Positions 48,702-57,682 of a stretch of 64,000 nt of DNA are shown here, one piece after another. Position 1 is the stretch's first letter; each line of letters begins with the position of its first letter. Both the position numbers and the translations under genes were made by a program. The notes beneath the pieces are model-generated. The model made no database searches and was not told the DNA's origin. It saw only the letters and a program-made list of their open reading frames with translations. Where the stretch lies: the NCBI RefSeq assembly GCF_017591435.1, contig NC_059304.1, forward strand, positions 28,281,111-28,345,110. The letters are read 5' to 3'. This DNA comes from Portunus trituberculatus (Eukaryota; Arthropoda; Malacostraca; Decapoda; Portunidae).

Positions 48702-49973
48702 GTCTTGGTGATCTTGTGGCTTTCCTTACTGAGTCTTGGTCATCCTCTTTTAGAGATTTCGGTAAAACTTTTGCTGTTGCGTTAGACATATCAAAAGCTT
48801 TTGATAGAGTCTGGCATAAAGCTTTGATTTCAAAACTGCCCTCCTACGGCTTCTATCCTTCTCTCTGCAAGTTTCCTTTCCGACCGCTCTATTGCTGCTG
48901 TGGTAGACGGCTACTGTTCTTCTCCTAAACCTATTAATAGTGGTGTTCCTCAGAATTCTGTCCTGTCACCCACTCTCTTTCTATTATTCATTAATGACCT
49001 TCTTAACCAAACTTCTTGCCCTATCCACTCTTACGCTGATGATACCACCCTACATCTTTCCACGTTCTTTCAGAGACCCTTCAGGAAATCAACAGATCAC
49101 GCGGGGATACCACGGAACGCCTGACTTCCGATCTTTCTAAGATTTCCGGTTGGGACAGAGAAAATCTAGTAGTTTTCAATGCCTCAAAAACTCAATTCCT
49201 CTATCTATCAACTCGACACAACCTTCCAGACAACTATCCTCTCTTCTTCAATGACACTCAGCTGTCTCCCTCTTCCACAATGAATATCCTCGGTCTGTCG
49301 TTTGCTCATAATCTTAACTGGAAACTTTACATCTCATCTCTTGCTAAAACAGCTTTTATGAAATTAGGTGTTCTGAGGCGTCTCCGACAGTTTTTCTCGC
49401 TCCTCCAACTGCTTACTCTGTATAAGGGCCTTATCCGTCCCTGTATGGAGTACTCTTCGCATGTTTGGGGTGGTTCCAGTCACACAGCTTTGCTTGATAG
49501 GGTGGAATCGAAAGCTCTTCGTCTCATCAAGTCCCCTCCTCTGACTAACTGTCTTCAGTCTCTTTCTCACCGAAATGTTGCAGCCCTTTCTATATCTTAT
49601 CACTATTTTCATGGTAACTGTTTTACTGATCTTGCTAACTGCATGCCTCCCCTCCTCCTGCAGCCACGCTGCACAAGACTTTCTTCTTCCTCTCATCCCT
49701 ATTCTGTCCAACTCTCTAATGCAAGAGTTAACCAGTACGCTCAATCATTCATCCCTTTCACTGGTAAACTCTGGAACTCCCTCCTTGCATCTGTATTTCC
49801 GAATTCCTACAACTTGTCTTCTTTTAAGAGGGAGGTATCGAGGCATTTGCTCCCGTAGTTCTGGCTGACAGTTTTGGCACTTTTTGAACTCTTTGGAGAG
49901 CCAGCGCTCAAGTGGGCCTTTTTCTAACTTTCTTTTTTTTGCCCTAGTTAAAATAGAAAAAAAAATAAAAAAG
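48702..49973 (+). mobile_element. LINE-A, copy 3 (5' truncated, plus strand)
   Basis: Starts inside RT (GDLVAFLTESWSSSFRDFGK). It keeps VALDISKAFDRVWHKALISK, the catalytic SYADDTTLHLS (about 49030) and the C-terminal frame 49280-49858 (MNILGLSFAHNLNWKLYISS to SFKREVSRHLLP). The 3' UTR and an A-rich tail follow at about 49955-49973. Deletions remove parts between SLC and RPLYCC and near the fingers. The YADD box is intact, unlike copy 1. Confidence 0.82.
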
Positions 49974-50216
49974 AGGGACCCAGCAACGGGAGTGTGGAAT
50001 AGGTCCGGTGTGGTCTTGGAAGTCAGGCCTTATAGGAAGTACGCTGTCAGGCTATCAGGCAGTGGCAGAGTGTCAATATGCAACCGCTGGCACCTCAAGG
50101 TCAGCACAACACCCATACCACACACAGAAGCAGACCCCACACCACCCCCGGCCAGCAGCCCAGCGCCAACGAGGCCCGCGCGACAGCGAAAGCAACCTGC
50201 TTGGATGACAGTCTAG
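49974..50216 (+). pseudogene. Gypsy integrase C-terminal fragment
   Basis: Directly after the LINE-A tail one frame reads TGVWNRSGVVLEVRPYRKYA, then VRLSGSGRVSICNRWHLKV and a Pro-rich tail ending at 50216. This is the C-terminal SH3-like region of a Gypsy pol, in crustacean and mollusc-type elements with RNRRHLR-like endings. No other part of that element is nearby. Confidence 0.6.
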
Positions 50217-50223
50217 ACTATGT

Positions 50224-50249
50224 CCAATAAAACACACACACACACACAT
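50224..50249. repeat. (CA)n microsatellite
   Basis: First of a series of CA tracts that separate retroelement pieces from here to 60357. Confidence 0.9.
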
Positions 50250-50364
50250 GATCATACTTCATAGGATCACTTCTATAGTATGATTGCCAAGTTCCCTGAC
50301 CGAAACTTGGTGTAACTTCATGCCACGATGACGAGACTAAGTGTCCGTTCCTGAGCGGGAAGCT

Positions 50365-50566
50365 GCTCCTGGATTAACCAGGGGCTTGAGGACTGTCCAC
50401 TCCCTGAGAAGGGCGTGGTGATGAAAATATTTGTAGTGTCTGCAACGAGTGTGCACACTTTTAAAGTAAGATTGGATAAGTGTAGATATGGAGACGGGGC
50501 CACACGAGCATAAAGCCCAGGCCCTGTAAAACTACAACTAGGTAAATACACACACACACACACATC
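50365..50566 (+). mobile_element. 3'-end fragment of the LINE-B family, with (CA)n tail
   Basis: Contains VVSATSVHTFKVRLDKCRYG and then the 3' UTR GCCCAGGCCCTGTAAAACTA..CAACTAGGTAAATA followed by CA repeats. It is nearly identical to the end of the LINE at 59360-59485, so it is a very short 5'-truncated copy of that family. The stretch 50250-50364 before it has no recognised feature. Confidence 0.75.
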
Positions 50567-50633
50567 AGTGATACACTCCTATACACAGACTTACACCCAA
50601 GCACGTACGTCAGTGTCACACACACACACACAC

Positions 50634-50925
50634 GCCCGGTAGCTCAGTGGTTAGAACGCTGGCTTCAAAAGCCAGAGGACCGGGGTTCGATTCCCCGGCC
50701 AGGTGGAGATATTTGGGTGTGTCTCCTTTCACGTGTAGCCCCTGTTCACCTAGCAGTGAGTAGGTACGGGATGTAAATTGAGGAGTTGTGACCTTCTTGT
50801 CCCGGTGTGTGGTGTGTGCCTGGTCTCAGGCCTATCCGAAGATCAGAAATAATGAGCTCTGAGCTCGTTCCGTAGGTAACGTCTGGTTGTCTCGTCAGAG
50901 ACTGCAGCAGATCAAACAGTGAAAT
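50634..50925 (+). mobile_element. tRNA-derived SINE with (CA)n tail
   Basis: The head (50634-50705) has an A-box-like TAGCTCAGTGG, an anticodon arm CTGGC-TTCAAAA-GCCAG (loop would read CAA) and a B-box GGTTCGATTCC in a good T arm. The acceptor stem does not pair, and more than 200 bp of non-tRNA body (CTAGCAGTGAGTAGGTACGG...) follow before a CA tail. This is a SINE, not a working tRNA gene. It would be moved by a LINE; its CA tail resembles that of the LINE-B family next to it. Confidence 0.8.
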
Positions 50926-50950
50926 ACACACACGCACACACACACACGAG
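50923..50950. repeat. (CA)n microsatellite
   Basis: CA tract forming the tail of the SINE and the 5' boundary of the LINE that follows. Confidence 0.9.
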
Positions 50951-51085
50951 AGACGCGGTCGAGGAAGGACACAATACCGTCGCTCCCGAGACTCAGCTGA
51001 TCTTCATTACCTTTGTTTGGGTTTGCAGTGGCCTGGGCGATTAGTGTGGACTTTTTTTTTTTCTAGAATACAGTGTTACAAAATC

Positions 51086-51911
51086 ATGAGTGAGAAAGAG
51101 ATTCCACCTAAATGCAGGTATGAGACACGGGAAAGAATAAAAGCTGATGATGACTATGTTGGTGAGGGAAAAAGAACATTCGAAGGCTTTGATACGGTGC
51201 ATACTTCACTTTTTGATAAAGTGTTACTATCAAACGTAAATTATATAAATTGATAAAGGAGAGCATGGGAATGAAAGAAAATGATCCTGTTCTTCATTCT
51301 CTTTCATTCCCATGCTGATACATTTATTATGTATCAGCATGGGAATGAAAAAGAATGAAGAACAGGATAAAGAGCTCCAGAAATGGAAAGAAAGGATAAA
51401 AAGAGTGGAAGAAAACGAAACTAGGCTAAGAACAGAAAATGAAGAATTAAAAGTTGAAGTAGCTACCTACAAGAAATTGATGGAAGAAAGACTCGGTAAA
51501 GCCGAGAAAGAATAAGAGAAGCTGAAAGATCTAGTTAACAAAGAAGAAAAAAGAGTACAAAACGTGTTTAAAAAAGAAGTACAGGCATGGAGAATCCAAG
51601 ATAAGAAAGACAAGGAATCATTTCAGGAAGTATTTCAAGAACAGTTAAAAGAAAGAGATGAAAATATGACAAACAAAATGATAGGAGTCCTGAAGAAAAA
51701 AGAAAATTTAGTAAGAGAAATTGCAGAAAAAAAAGTAATTATTTTTGGACTGAAAGAAAAAAATGTTAAATATAGACCAAGAAGGGAAAAGGACGAAATG
51801 AAATCAGTAAAAGACCTACTAAAACATCTAAATGACGAGGATAGACAGAACTTAGAAGAGGAAGTAGAAGAAATCCATAGAATGGGACCATATCAAGAAG
51901 GAACCAATTAA
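51086..51911 (+). pseudogene. LINE-B ORF1, coiled-coil protein (broken)
   Basis: ATG at 51086 (MSEKEIPPKCRYETRERIKA) after a T-rich leader. It stops at 51251-51253, then a 40-bp hairpin (51284-51368) disturbs the sequence. It goes on as a long Lys/Glu coiled coil: DKELQKWKERIKRVEENETR (51312-51515), stop, then 51564-51911 (QEVFQEQLKERDENMTNKMI, VIIFGLKEK, EEVEEIHRMGPY). VIIFGLKE...RMG is like the end of the RNA-binding part of LINE ORF1 proteins. More ORF1-like sequence follows to about 52080. Not translatable as one protein. Confidence 0.68.
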
Positions 51912-52199
51912 GATATTACTAAAATCACAAGCAGCAACGGAAGAAGTACTATATAGAAAAACAAAACTCAGAGAAACAGAAGGTTGCAAAGATACATATA
52001 TAAAGAAAAATAGAAACGAAGAGGAAAGGAAGAGACACAACGAACTGGTGGCAGACGCAAGAGAAAAAAATAGTGAAAGATAAGGCTTTTTTTTTTTTTT
52101 TTTTGGAGAATTATAGGAGACGATAAGGAAATGGATATAAAAGAGAAGGAAGAGAAAAAAATGGAACAAGTTTAACTAAAAATGATAAGAACAAGAGAT

Positions 52200-53262
52200 T
52201 AAAAAGTATGTATACAAACATAGATGGGATTTTATCTGGTAAATTAGAATTAAGAGATTACATAAAGAAAGAAGAACCAGATATTGTATGCCTGGTGGAA
52301 ACAAAGTTAAATGAGGCAATAAAAAATAGACATAGATAAAAGGTATAATATATGAAGGAGAGATAGAGTGGGTAAAGGAGGTGGAGGAATCATGATGATG
52401 TTAAGGAAAGAGATGGTGGTAAATCAAGTGGAGTGTGGGGACGGAAAATCAGAAATACTGTACATTAAGATACATATTAATAAAAAGGAGTTAACAATCA
52501 TTGGAACATATGTACCACCAAAAACAAATTCATTGACTAATCAAGAATATAAAGACATGATAAATGACACAACAAGGAGTCTTACAAGAATCATTAAAGA
52601 AAGGAGAAAAGTTATATTAGTAGGAGATTTCAACTGTAAGGAGGTGGACTGGGAAAATTATGAAAGTGGTATGGGGTAAGAAGCCTGGGGAGATAGATTC
52701 CTGAACCTAATGATAGATAATTTGATGGTCCAAAGAGTAAAGGAAAACACAAGATTCAGAGGAAACGATGAGCTGGCGAGATTGTATCTAGTTTTTACAA
52801 GGGATATACAAATTAACGATGATATAAGATATAAGTGCCCATTGGGAAAGAGTGAGCATATAATATTAGAAATGGACATAGAAGAAGGAAAGGAAGATAG
52901 AGATGAATCATACAAAAGAGACCGATTAAATTACAGACAGGCTGATATTGAGAACCTCAAGAGCTATTTTAAAAACGTAAACTGGGAGGAGATGGAAAAC
53001 TCAGAAACGGTTCAAGAGAAATATAACTTATTTTTGGAAATATACAAAACAGGAGTCTAGGAATATGTCCCGAAATATAGACCTAAAGAAGAAGGAAAGA
53101 AAGATTGATTTAATGCAAGGTGTGCTAGGGCAAAATAGAAAACAGATGGAGCATGGAAAAGGTGGAGAAATAGAAATCCAACAAATAAGGAAAACTTCAA
53201 GGCAGCGAGAAATGAACATGTTAAGGTGAGGAAGGAAGAGGAAAAGAACTTTGAAAAGGACA
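52200..53262 (+). pseudogene. LINE-B ORF2, endonuclease and linker
   Basis: Starts MYTNIDGILSGKLELRDYIK, then DIVCLVETKLN (catalytic Glu), GGGIMMMLRK, GTYVPPKTNS, VILVGDFNCKEVDWENY (Asp-Asn) and, after a stop at 52678, WGDRFLNLM and GKSEHIILEM, where the usual Ser-Asp-His reads Ser-Glu-His. The linker carries FKNVNWEEMENSETVQEKYN, a stop at 53058, then RKEEEKNFEKD, which ends exactly at the nested LINE. Stops near 52337, 52678 and 53058 and several slips kill the frame. Confidence 0.75.
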
Positions 53263-53606
53263 AGTAGCCTGGTAGCTGCGGTGGCGAGTGGACATGTTGT
53301 GTGTGCGCTCCGTTTTTGGCTGTTGTTTTTATAGTTAGCGAGTGGTGTTTGTGCTAGGTGTCTGTGTGTGGTGCTTTTGAGTGTTAGTGAAGTGAAAGTG
53401 TGTACTGCAAGTGTTAGATTAGAGTGAAATAGTGGTTAGAATCAGTGTTTGTGAGTTAGAAGTATTTTGGTATAGCGAGGAGACTAGGCTTGTAACCGTC
53501 AAGTTGACCTTGAAAGAGGATTAGTTGACCTCACTTAGGACCAGCGGTTCCCCAGCCGTCACCAAGTATTTTTATTTGTTTGTGAGTTAACAGACTGTAA
53601 ATTAGT

Positions 53607-54592
53607 ATGGCGGTAGCTACTGAGGTATATCAGAGTGTGATTGAGTGCGTGAGAGAGTGTTGAGGTGGGACTGGGCGAGTTTGTTGTGTGTGAGATGTGT
53701 GGGCATGACAGGAAGGTCGTTGACTTTTCTGAGTGTATGGTGTGTAGGCTCAAGAGCGAGAATTTAGTTCTTTCTCTTGAGCACCGAGAATTGCGAGAGG
53801 AAATGAAAAAGCTAAGTGAGGGGAAAAGTGCGAACGAAGTTCTCATCATTGAGTTGAAGAAGGAGGTTAAGAGGCTTGGGGAGGCAGTGGAAAAATTTAG
53901 GCAGGAGATCAGTGTTAGGCCGAAGGTTGGACCTTCTGAGGGCGACAGGGTGGCTTGGTCCTCTGTCAGGAAGAGCAGAGTGGGGAAGAGGGAGCAGGCG
54001 AGCCAGACTGGGAAAGATTGTAGTCAGGATGGGCAGAGATGGCAGGTTGCGAGGGGAAGGAAAGCAGAGGCAGTTAGGGAGGATAAGACTAAACCTGTTG
54101 AGTGTGAAAATAGGTTCGGTTTGTTGGAGGGGGAGGGGGAGAGTGAGAGTGGAGTGAATGAAGTAGTTGTGGTGAGTGAGAGAGAGAGAGAAGGGGGTAG
54201 AGGAGAGGAGGAGGAGGGTTGTGCCTAGCACACCTCGGGTTTGTGTGGTGGGTGACTCTCAGGTTAGGTACTTAGATAGCACTTTCTGTGGGAAAGACAT
54301 GGATAGGAGGACGAACGTGTGTATGCCTGGTGCAGGTGTGAAGGCAGTGAGTGAGAAGGTGCAGAAGAGGGTTGGGGGGATGGAGAGAGAGGGTGTAGTA
54401 GTTTTGCACGTAGGTGGGAACGATGTCAGAGTAGGTGGGTCGGAGGAGTTAATGGCAAGATTTCGGGAAATGTTAGGCAAGATAAGGGAGAGTGGTAGGA
54501 GGTGTGTAGTGTCAGGAATCTTGCCTCGTGTGTATGTTAGCAGGGAATGGTTGTCTAGGGCCATTGGTGTGAATGATCGGGTAAAAGGGATG
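53607..54592 (+). pseudogene. LINE-C ORF1: zinc-type N-terminus, coiled coil, SGNH esterase
   Basis: ATG at 53607 (MAVATEVYQSVIECVRE) slips frame near 53660 and goes on as CEMCGHDRKVVDFSECMVCR, a CxxC...CxxC zinc-binding pattern. A coiled coil (LEHRELREEMKKLSEGK...) and a charged hinge follow. After a slip in a GAGAGA run at about 54185 the frame reads an SGNH/GDSL esterase: CVVGDSQVRYLD with the Ser, CMPGAGV, VLHVGGNDVRVGG with the Asn, and RRCVVSGILPRV. The last esterase block, with the catalytic Asp and His, is missing, because the frame runs into the ORF2 endonuclease at about 54595. In CR1-type LINEs this esterase is part of ORF1. Confidence 0.8.
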
Positions 54593-55657
54593 TATTCACC
54601 TAGTTGTATTCACCTAGTTGTAATTTTACAGGGCCTGGGTATCATACTCGTGTGTGTAAATGCCAGGAGTCTTAGGAACAAGAAGGACGAGTTATCTAGT
54701 TATATAGTTGAGGAGGACTTAGATGTTGTATGTGTCACAGAGGCATGGGTAAATGAGGAAAAGTTTAGGGAAAATAGGAAAGAATATGAAGTAGATGGAT
54801 ACATTATGTATTTACACCAGAGAATTGGTAGGATAGGTGGAGTAGTAGTTATTTATGTAAAAAAATCCTTCATTTCCAGTCAGGTTAATGGTATTAAGGT
54901 AGATAACAGAGTAGAGTCCTTATGGCTGGATGTTAGAGTAAACAAAAGTAAGGTTATTAGAGTAGGAGCTATTTATAGACCACCTAACCAGTCAGCAGAT
55001 GTAGACAACCTTATGGTAGATGAGATAAATAGGGGGTGTACTAGTCAGACAATTATCTTAGGGGATTTTAATCTTAAGTCAGTAAACTGGGAGAGGATGG
55101 TAGGAGATGCTAGTGAAAATAGGTTTATGGAAAGTTTTCAGGATAACTATTTAGTGCAGATGGTAGATAAACCTACTAGGGGGAGGAAGGTTTTAGACAT
55201 AGTACTAACAAATATTGAGCATTGTTTAAAGGAAATTGAGGTAGGAGAGACTTTAGCAAACAGTGACCATCATATAATTAGATTTATCATTAATTCCAGT
55301 AGAGATAATATAGTCAATAAGACTAGAGTCCCAAACTATCAGAAAGGCAATTATGGTAGGTTACGTCAGTTATTAGGAGAGGTAAACTGGGAAGATAGTT
55401 TTGGAAATAAAACTACACAGGAGATGTGGGATATCTTTAAGGTTGTAGTAAAGGGTATAGTGATGCAGTGTATCCCTTACAAAGATATAAGGCAGAGAAA
55501 CAGGAAGCCATTATGGTGGACTCACGAGATAGGTAGACAGATCAGAGAGAAGAAGAGGGCATATAGAGAATTGCAGAAAAGTGGGGAAGATGTAGATATG
55601 ATTAGGTACAGACAGGTCAGGGATGATTTGAGTAAGGTTATAAAAAAAAAGAGATAA
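54176..55657 (+). CDS. LINE-C esterase-endonuclease fusion frame (493 codons)
   Basis: An open frame joining the ORF1 esterase (residues about 20-140) to the ORF2 APE endonuclease (about 163-390). The linker RVKGMYSPSCIHLVVILQGL arises from about 50 bp that are the reverse complement of the LINE-B 3' UTR (GTATTCACCTAGTTGTAATT... followed by TTACAGGGCCTGGG). EN motifs: CVNARSLRNKKDEL, VVCVTEAWVNEE, IYRPPNQSAD, IILGDFNLKSVNW, LDIVLTN and NSDHHIIRF; all catalytic residues are present. It ends in an A run (about 55640), beyond which RT is in another frame. A functional fusion is unlikely because the esterase lacks its last block. Confidence 0.75.
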   Translation: MREREKGVEERRRRVVPSTPRVCVVGDSQVRYLDSTFCGKDMDRRTNVCMPGAGVKAVSEKVQKRVGGMEREGVVVLHVGGNDVRVGGSEELMARFREMLGKIRESGRRCVVSGILPRVYVSREWLSRAIGVNDRVKGMYSPSCIHLVVILQGLGIILVCVNARSLRNKKDELSSYIVEEDLDVVCVTEAWVNEEKFRENRKEYEVDGYIMYLHQRIGRIGGVVVIYVKKSFISSQVNGIKVDNRVESLWLDVRVNKSKVIRVGAIYRPPNQSADVDNLMVDEINRGCTSQTIILGDFNLKSVNWERMVGDASENRFMESFQDNYLVQMVDKPTRGRKVLDIVLTNIEHCLKEIEVGETLANSDHHIIRFIINSSRDNIVNKTRVPNYQKGNYGRLRQLLGEVNWEDSFGNKTTQEMWDIFKVVVKGIVMQCIPYKDIRQRNRKPLWWTHEIGRQIREKKRAYRELQKSGEDVDMIRYRQVRDDLSKVIKKKR

Positions 55658-57421
55658 AACTAGCTAGAGCTGGGAGTAAAGATCCCAAAAAATTATATAG
55701 TTATTACAAGGTCAGTGATAAAAGAAATAAGGATAGGATTGGACCACTAAGAAAAGATGGTGTAGTAGTGGATCAAAATAAAGACATAGTAGAATTATTG
55801 AATGAACAATTTTCTTCAGTATTTACTAGGGAAAGAATAGGAAATCCTGTTACAAACAGTGCGACGAGTAGTTTAAGAGTTTTAGAAAATATTGATATAA
55901 AACCGGGAATTATTAGGAAATTTATTCTTGAACTAGACGATAGGAAAGCTAGTGGTCCTGATGAGCTACATGCCAGAGTACTTAGGGAGGGTGTAGACAT
56001 TATTTCTGAAGCACTTAAGTTAATCTTTGAAATATCACTTAGGTTTGCTAAGATACCTCAGGACTGGAAGTTAGCTAATGTTACTCCAATATTTAAAAAA
56101 GGTAGGAAGGATGATGCGAATAATTATAGACCGATCAGTTTAACTAGTATAGTATGTAAGATACTAGAGAAAATCATTAAGGGTAGTATTTGGGAGCATT
56201 TAAATGAGAATAGATTAATTAGAGATACCCAACATGGCTTTAGATCAGGGAGGTCCTGTCTTACAAATTTGCTCGATATCTTAGAATATATTACCAAGGA
56301 GTTAGATGATGGAAATAGCATAAATGTTATATATCTAGATTTTAGCAAGGCGTTTGATAAAGTACCGCATAGGAGGCTAGTGTACAAATTGAGACTACAT
56401 GGGATAGGGGGTATGTTAGTTGACTGGATTAGTGAATGGCTTTCTGATAGGAAACAGAGAGTAGTATTAAATGGGGCAATGTCTGAGTGGAAGGAAGTGG
56501 TTAGTGGGGTACCCCAAGGATCAGTGCTAGGACCTCTTCTTTTCTTGGTGTACATTAACGATTTAGATATAGGAATTAGTAGCAAAGTATCAAAGTTTGC
56601 AGATGATACTAAGATAGCATGTACAGTACAGGGTGAAAAAGACAATTACAGAATACAACAAGACCTGGACAGGCTGATAGCATGGGCAGACAGGTGGCAG
56701 ATGGAGTTTAATTCTAAAAACTGTCAGGTTATGCATTTAGGTAAAGACAACATAAACTTTAGCTATGAGATGGAGGGATGTTGGCTAGAGGCAGTAGAGG
56801 AAGGAAAGGATTTAGGAGTAGTGATAGACAGGACTATGAAATTTTCAAAGCAATGTTTAGAAGCAAGAAATAGGGCAAATAGGATCCTGGGTTTTATAAA
56901 TAGAAATGTTAGTTATAAAAGTAAGGAAGTGATGCGTAGCTTATATAATTCCTATGTTAGGCCCCATTTAGAGTATTGCATACAGGCCTGGTCACCCCAT
57001 TATAGGCAGGATATCAACATGTTAGAAGCAGTTCAGAGAAGAGCAACTAGGATGATACCAGCATTAAAGCGCCTGGAGTATAGAGATAGATTAAAGGCAT
57101 TAAACATGTTTTCATTTGAGAGGAGATGTATAAGAGGGGATATGATAGAGTTATTTAAAATTTTCTCAGATACAAACTACATAGATGTGAGATCTTTCTT
57201 TACCTTAGAGGAGGGAAATAGGACTAGAAATCATGGCAGGAAAATTAGAAAGCAAGGCTGCAGGTTAGATATAAGAAATATTTCTTTAGTCATAGGGTGG
57301 TAGACTTCTGGAATGCATTGCCAGAGACGGTTGTAATTAGCACTAGTTTGACAATGTTTAAAAACAGATTAGATAAACACTTAAATTTATTATTTATAAT
57401 TATGTGTAGCGCTGCATTATA
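55640..57421 (+). pseudogene. LINE-C ORF2, reverse transcriptase
   Basis: After an indel in the A run near 55642 the frame goes on LARAGSKDPKKLYSYYKVSD, then 55768-57303 open for 511 codons. RT blocks: DDRKASGPDELHARVLREGV, IPQDWKLANVTPIFKKGRKD, NYRPISLTSIVCKILEKIIK, QHGFRSGRSCLTNLLD, VIYLDFSKAFDKVPH with the first Asp, SGVPQGSVLGPLLFLVYIND and KFADDTKIAC with the catalytic Asp pair. The C-terminal region has YVRPHLEYCIQAWSPHYRQD, VQRRATRMIP and LFKIFSD. A slip near 57280 moves the end to KYFFSHRVVDFWNALPETVV ... stop at 57421. This RT is nearly intact. Confidence 0.88.
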
Positions 57422-57682
57422 GTTTTTTATAAGAAATTTACTATAGTTAAACAAGACATGATCCCCATGTATGGGGATCACAGATTGTAGAGGATTTCGC
57501 TGTAGGACTTAGCCCTGTTAATGGGCCAAATATTTAGAATTAGTATATAATGTATTGTGTACTTGTAAGTGTATCTTTAAGTACTGATGACATGGTCGCT
57601 GTGCGACTGATACAGGATAACCTAGATGGGCCCTGGTGGCCCTTTGTTATCCTATTATTTATGTTATGTTATGTTATGTTAT

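Larger units (their letters stand above)
53263..57682 (+). mobile_element. LINE-C (CR1-like with esterase domain), nested in LINE-B
   Basis: A 4.42-kb insertion flanked by GACA (53259-53262 and 57683-57686), which is likely its target duplication. The 5' UTR is followed by ORF1 with a Cys-rich N-terminus, coiled coil and SGNH esterase (53607 to about 54590), ORF2 with EN and RT (about 54640-57421), and a 3' tail of TTATG repeats (57655-57682). The tail type and the esterase ORF1 fit the CR1 group. The 5' end AGTAGCCTGGTAGCTG looks like the natural start, so the copy seems full length except for a deletion at the ORF1/ORF2 border. Confidence 0.85.

Noticed and set aside
50634..50705. tRNA-Leu(CAA)-like gene
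   Set aside because: The T and anticodon arms fold, but the acceptor stem does not pair, the D stem is damaged, and a non-tRNA body with a CA tail follows; it is the head of a SINE.
54176..54600. Host GDSL/SGNH esterase gene
   Set aside because: The esterase is part of a CR1-type LINE ORF1, lies between a coiled coil and LINE endonuclease, and lacks the final catalytic block.
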